A DNA stretch of 47,083 nucleotides, from assembly GCA_022842825.1 (NCBI GenBank), contig JALHOU010000012.1, forward strand, positions 1 to 47,083. The letters run 5' to 3'. This document shows positions 45,790 to 47,083 of the stretch, in pieces. The position numbers were made by a program, and so were the translations under genes. This DNA is from Rubrivivax sp. (lineage in GTDB: Bacteria > Pseudomonadota > Gammaproteobacteria > Burkholderiales > Burkholderiaceae_C). The notes beneath the pieces were generated by a model. That model was not told where the DNA came from and ran no database searches. It worked only from the letters and a program-made list of their open reading frames with translations. Numbering within the stretch: the first letter of the stretch is position 1; the number at the start of each line of letters is the position of its first letter.

Positions 45790-46950
45790 TCAGTCCACCC
45801 GTGCGGCCCGCGGCAAGGATCTCTGAGTTGCCGCGTCGGGCCGCGACGACGCAGACAGATTCACCGCAACAGTCAGCGCCTGCACGACGCGGTCCTGATC
45901 GGCCTCGCTCAGATCGGCACTCATGGGCAGGCTCATCACCCGCGCCGCCTCGCGGTCGCTCACCGCGCACGGGTCGGAGCCCCGATACTGCTCGTAGGCC
46001 GGCTGCCGGTGCAGGGGCTTGGGGTAGTGCACCGCGGTGGGCACGCCGGCGGCCTGCAGTGCCGTCTGCACGGCCGCGCGGTCCTCGACCTTCACGGTGT
46101 ATTGCGCATACACCGAGTTGCGGTCGCCGCGCACGGCCACGCGCTGTACCCCGGCCAGGCCGGCCAGCAGCCGCTCGTAGCGCTCGCCGATGGCCGCTCG
46201 CCGCTCCAGCTCCCACTCGAACCGCTCGAGCTTGGCCAGCAGGATGGCGGCCTGGAGCGTATCGAGCCGGCCGCCCACGCCCAGCCGCGTGTGCACGTAA
46301 CGGCCGCTCTGGCCATGCACGCGGATCTCGCGCGCTGCCTGCGCCAGGCCGTCGTCGTCGGTGAACAGCGCCCCGCCGTCGCCGTAGCAACCCAACGGCT
46401 TGCTCGGGAAGAAGCTGGTGGCGCCGAAGGTCGAGAGCGCGCACGAGCGCCGGCCCTTGTAGAGGGCACCGAAGCTCTGCGCGGCATCTTCGATCACCGC
46501 GAGCCCGTGGCGCGCCGCCACAGCGTTGATCTCGTCCATGTCCGGCACCTGCCCATACAGGCTCACCGGCATGATGGCGCGCGTGCGCGAGGTCACCTGC
46601 GCCTCGATGCGCGCGGCGTCGATGTTGCAGGTGTCGGCCTCAATGTCGGCAAAGACCGGCCGGCCGCCGGCCAGCACGATCATCTCCGCCGTGGCGGCAA
46701 AGGTGAACGGCGTCGTGATGACCTCATCACCCGCCTTCAGGTCGAGCGCCATCAGCGCGATGAGCAGCGCCTCGGTGCCGCTGGCCACGGTGATGCAGTG
46801 GCGCGAGCTCGTGAACTTCGCGAGCGACTGCTCGAGTTCCTTGACCTCGGGCCCGAGGATGTACTGGCCATGGTCGAGCACCTGCTGGATGCGGGCGTCG
46901 ATGCGGGGCTTGAGGGCGGCGTATTGCGCCTTGAGATCGATGAATTGCAT
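45790..46950 (-). CDS. wbpE: DegT-family aminotransferase (WbpE/WlbC-like)
   Basis: PLP enzyme that aminates the 3-keto sugar made by WbpB to give UDP-GlcNAc3NA. It begins MQFIDLKAQYAALKPRID, the usual WbpE/WlbC start, with SGTEALLIAL (58-67) and the PLP Lys K184 in SFFPSKPLGCYGDGGA. The 386-residue length includes about 20 C-terminal residues (Ser/Arg-rich) beyond the usual end. It is the first gene of this minus-strand operon within the window. WbpA (UDP-GlcNAc 6-dehydrogenase), which should supply the uronic acid, is not in view and may be outside. Confidence 0.92.
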   Translation of the reverse strand: MQFIDLKAQYAALKPRIDARIQQVLDHGQYILGPEVKELEQSLAKFTSSRHCITVASGTEALLIALMALDLKAGDEVITTPFTFAATAEMIVLAGGRPVFADIEADTCNIDAARIEAQVTSRTRAIMPVSLYGQVPDMDEINAVAARHGLAVIEDAAQSFGALYKGRRSCALSTFGATSFFPSKPLGCYGDGGALFTDDDGLAQAAREIRVHGQSGRYVHTRLGVGGRLDTLQAAILLAKLERFEWELERRAAIGERYERLLAGLAGVQRVAVRGDRNSVYAQYTVKVEDRAAVQTALQAAGVPTAVHYPKPLHRQPAYEQYRGSDPCAVSDREAARVMSLPMSADLSEADQDRVVQALTVAVNLSASSRPDAATQRSLPRAARVD

Positions 46951-47083
46951 GGGCGGCCCGGGAGCAAGGGGTCGAGATTGTAAGAGCGGCGGCGCCCGCG
47001 CCTCCTAGAATCGCCAGGGAATTCAACAAGTTGCCCCAACCGCCGGGCGTCGCCCCGAGGGCGTTGACGGCAGAGTGCGAGCC
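46951..47083. other. Upstream region of the wbpE operon, to window edge
   Basis: 133 bp with no gene in view. It should hold the promoter for the wbpE-to-amidotransferase operon on the minus strand. A TAGAAT hexamer at 47006-47011 on the plus strand resembles a -10 box, but no -35 lies at 16-18 bp, so I do not claim a promoter. What follows the window edge is unknown. Confidence 0.3.

Overview
The window reads as chromosomal DNA of a GC-rich betaproteobacterium. It most resembles Burkholderiales of the Rubrivivax/Leptothrix/Sphaerotilus kind. The reasons are the very high GC at third codon positions, the housekeeping gene order (rne | nagZ-acpS-pdxJ-recO-era-rnc-DUF4845-lepB-lepA | mucD-rseB-rseA-rpoE-fabF-acpP-fabG-fabD-fabH-plsX-rpmF-yceD | maf), and the protein sequences themselves. 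The lineage call rests on recognition, not on a search.

Layout. (1) 1-399: the 3' end of a plus-strand gene that looks like RNase E. (2) 491-8844, minus strand: lepA, lepB, a DUF4845 protein, rnc, era, recO, pdxJ, acpS and nagZ, closely packed and probably one operon read from lepA to nagZ. (3) 8845-9501: a 657-bp gene-free gap with a clear minus-strand intrinsic terminator and a pair of DnaA-box-like 9-mers. (4) 9502-20513, minus strand: yceD, rpmF and the fatty-acid block plsX-fabH-fabD-fabG-acpP-fabF, followed by a small membrane protein and the envelope-stress block rpoE-rseA-rseB-mucD. (5) 20552-22020, plus strand: maf and an RsmI-like methyltransferase with overlapping ends. (6) 22059-23552, minus strand: an RhlE-type RNA helicase.

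(7) From 23800 to the end is a surface-polysaccharide locus. It holds an outer-membrane export (OPX/SLBB) protein and a Wzz-type chain-length protein (plus strand). Next is a broken UDP-GlcNAc 2-epimerase. A tightly overlapped four-gene minus-strand operon follows whose products match PglC, PglD, PglE and PglF, the UDP-diacetyl-bacillosamine route with its initiating phosphoglycosyl transferase. Then come a large lipoprotein, a Wzy-like polymerase, a GT-C glycosyltransferase and a second large lipoprotein. A second minus-strand operon has WbpE-, WbpB- and WbpD-like enzymes (the UDP-2,3-diacetamido-2,3-dideoxy-uronic acid route), a GT2 transferase, a Wzx flippase, and a two-domain protein joining a class II glutaminase to a WbpG/PseA-like N-acetyl-sugar amidotransferase.

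How the parts may work together (inference). PglF, PglE and PglD make UDP-diNAcBac and PglC loads it onto undecaprenyl phosphate. WbpB, WbpE and WbpD make a diacetamido-uronic acid, and the fused amidotransferase converts an acetamido group to an acetamidino group. Wzx, Wzy and the Wzz-like protein flip, polymerise and size the chain, and the OPX protein exports it. Only one cytoplasmic-type glycosyltransferase (GT2) is present besides PglC. It resembles polyprenyl-phosphate sugar synthases, so it may feed the GT-C enzyme for periplasmic decoration. The least familiar parts are the glutaminase-amidotransferase fusion, the two large lipoproteins, the decayed 2-epimerase and the C-terminally extended GT-C enzyme.
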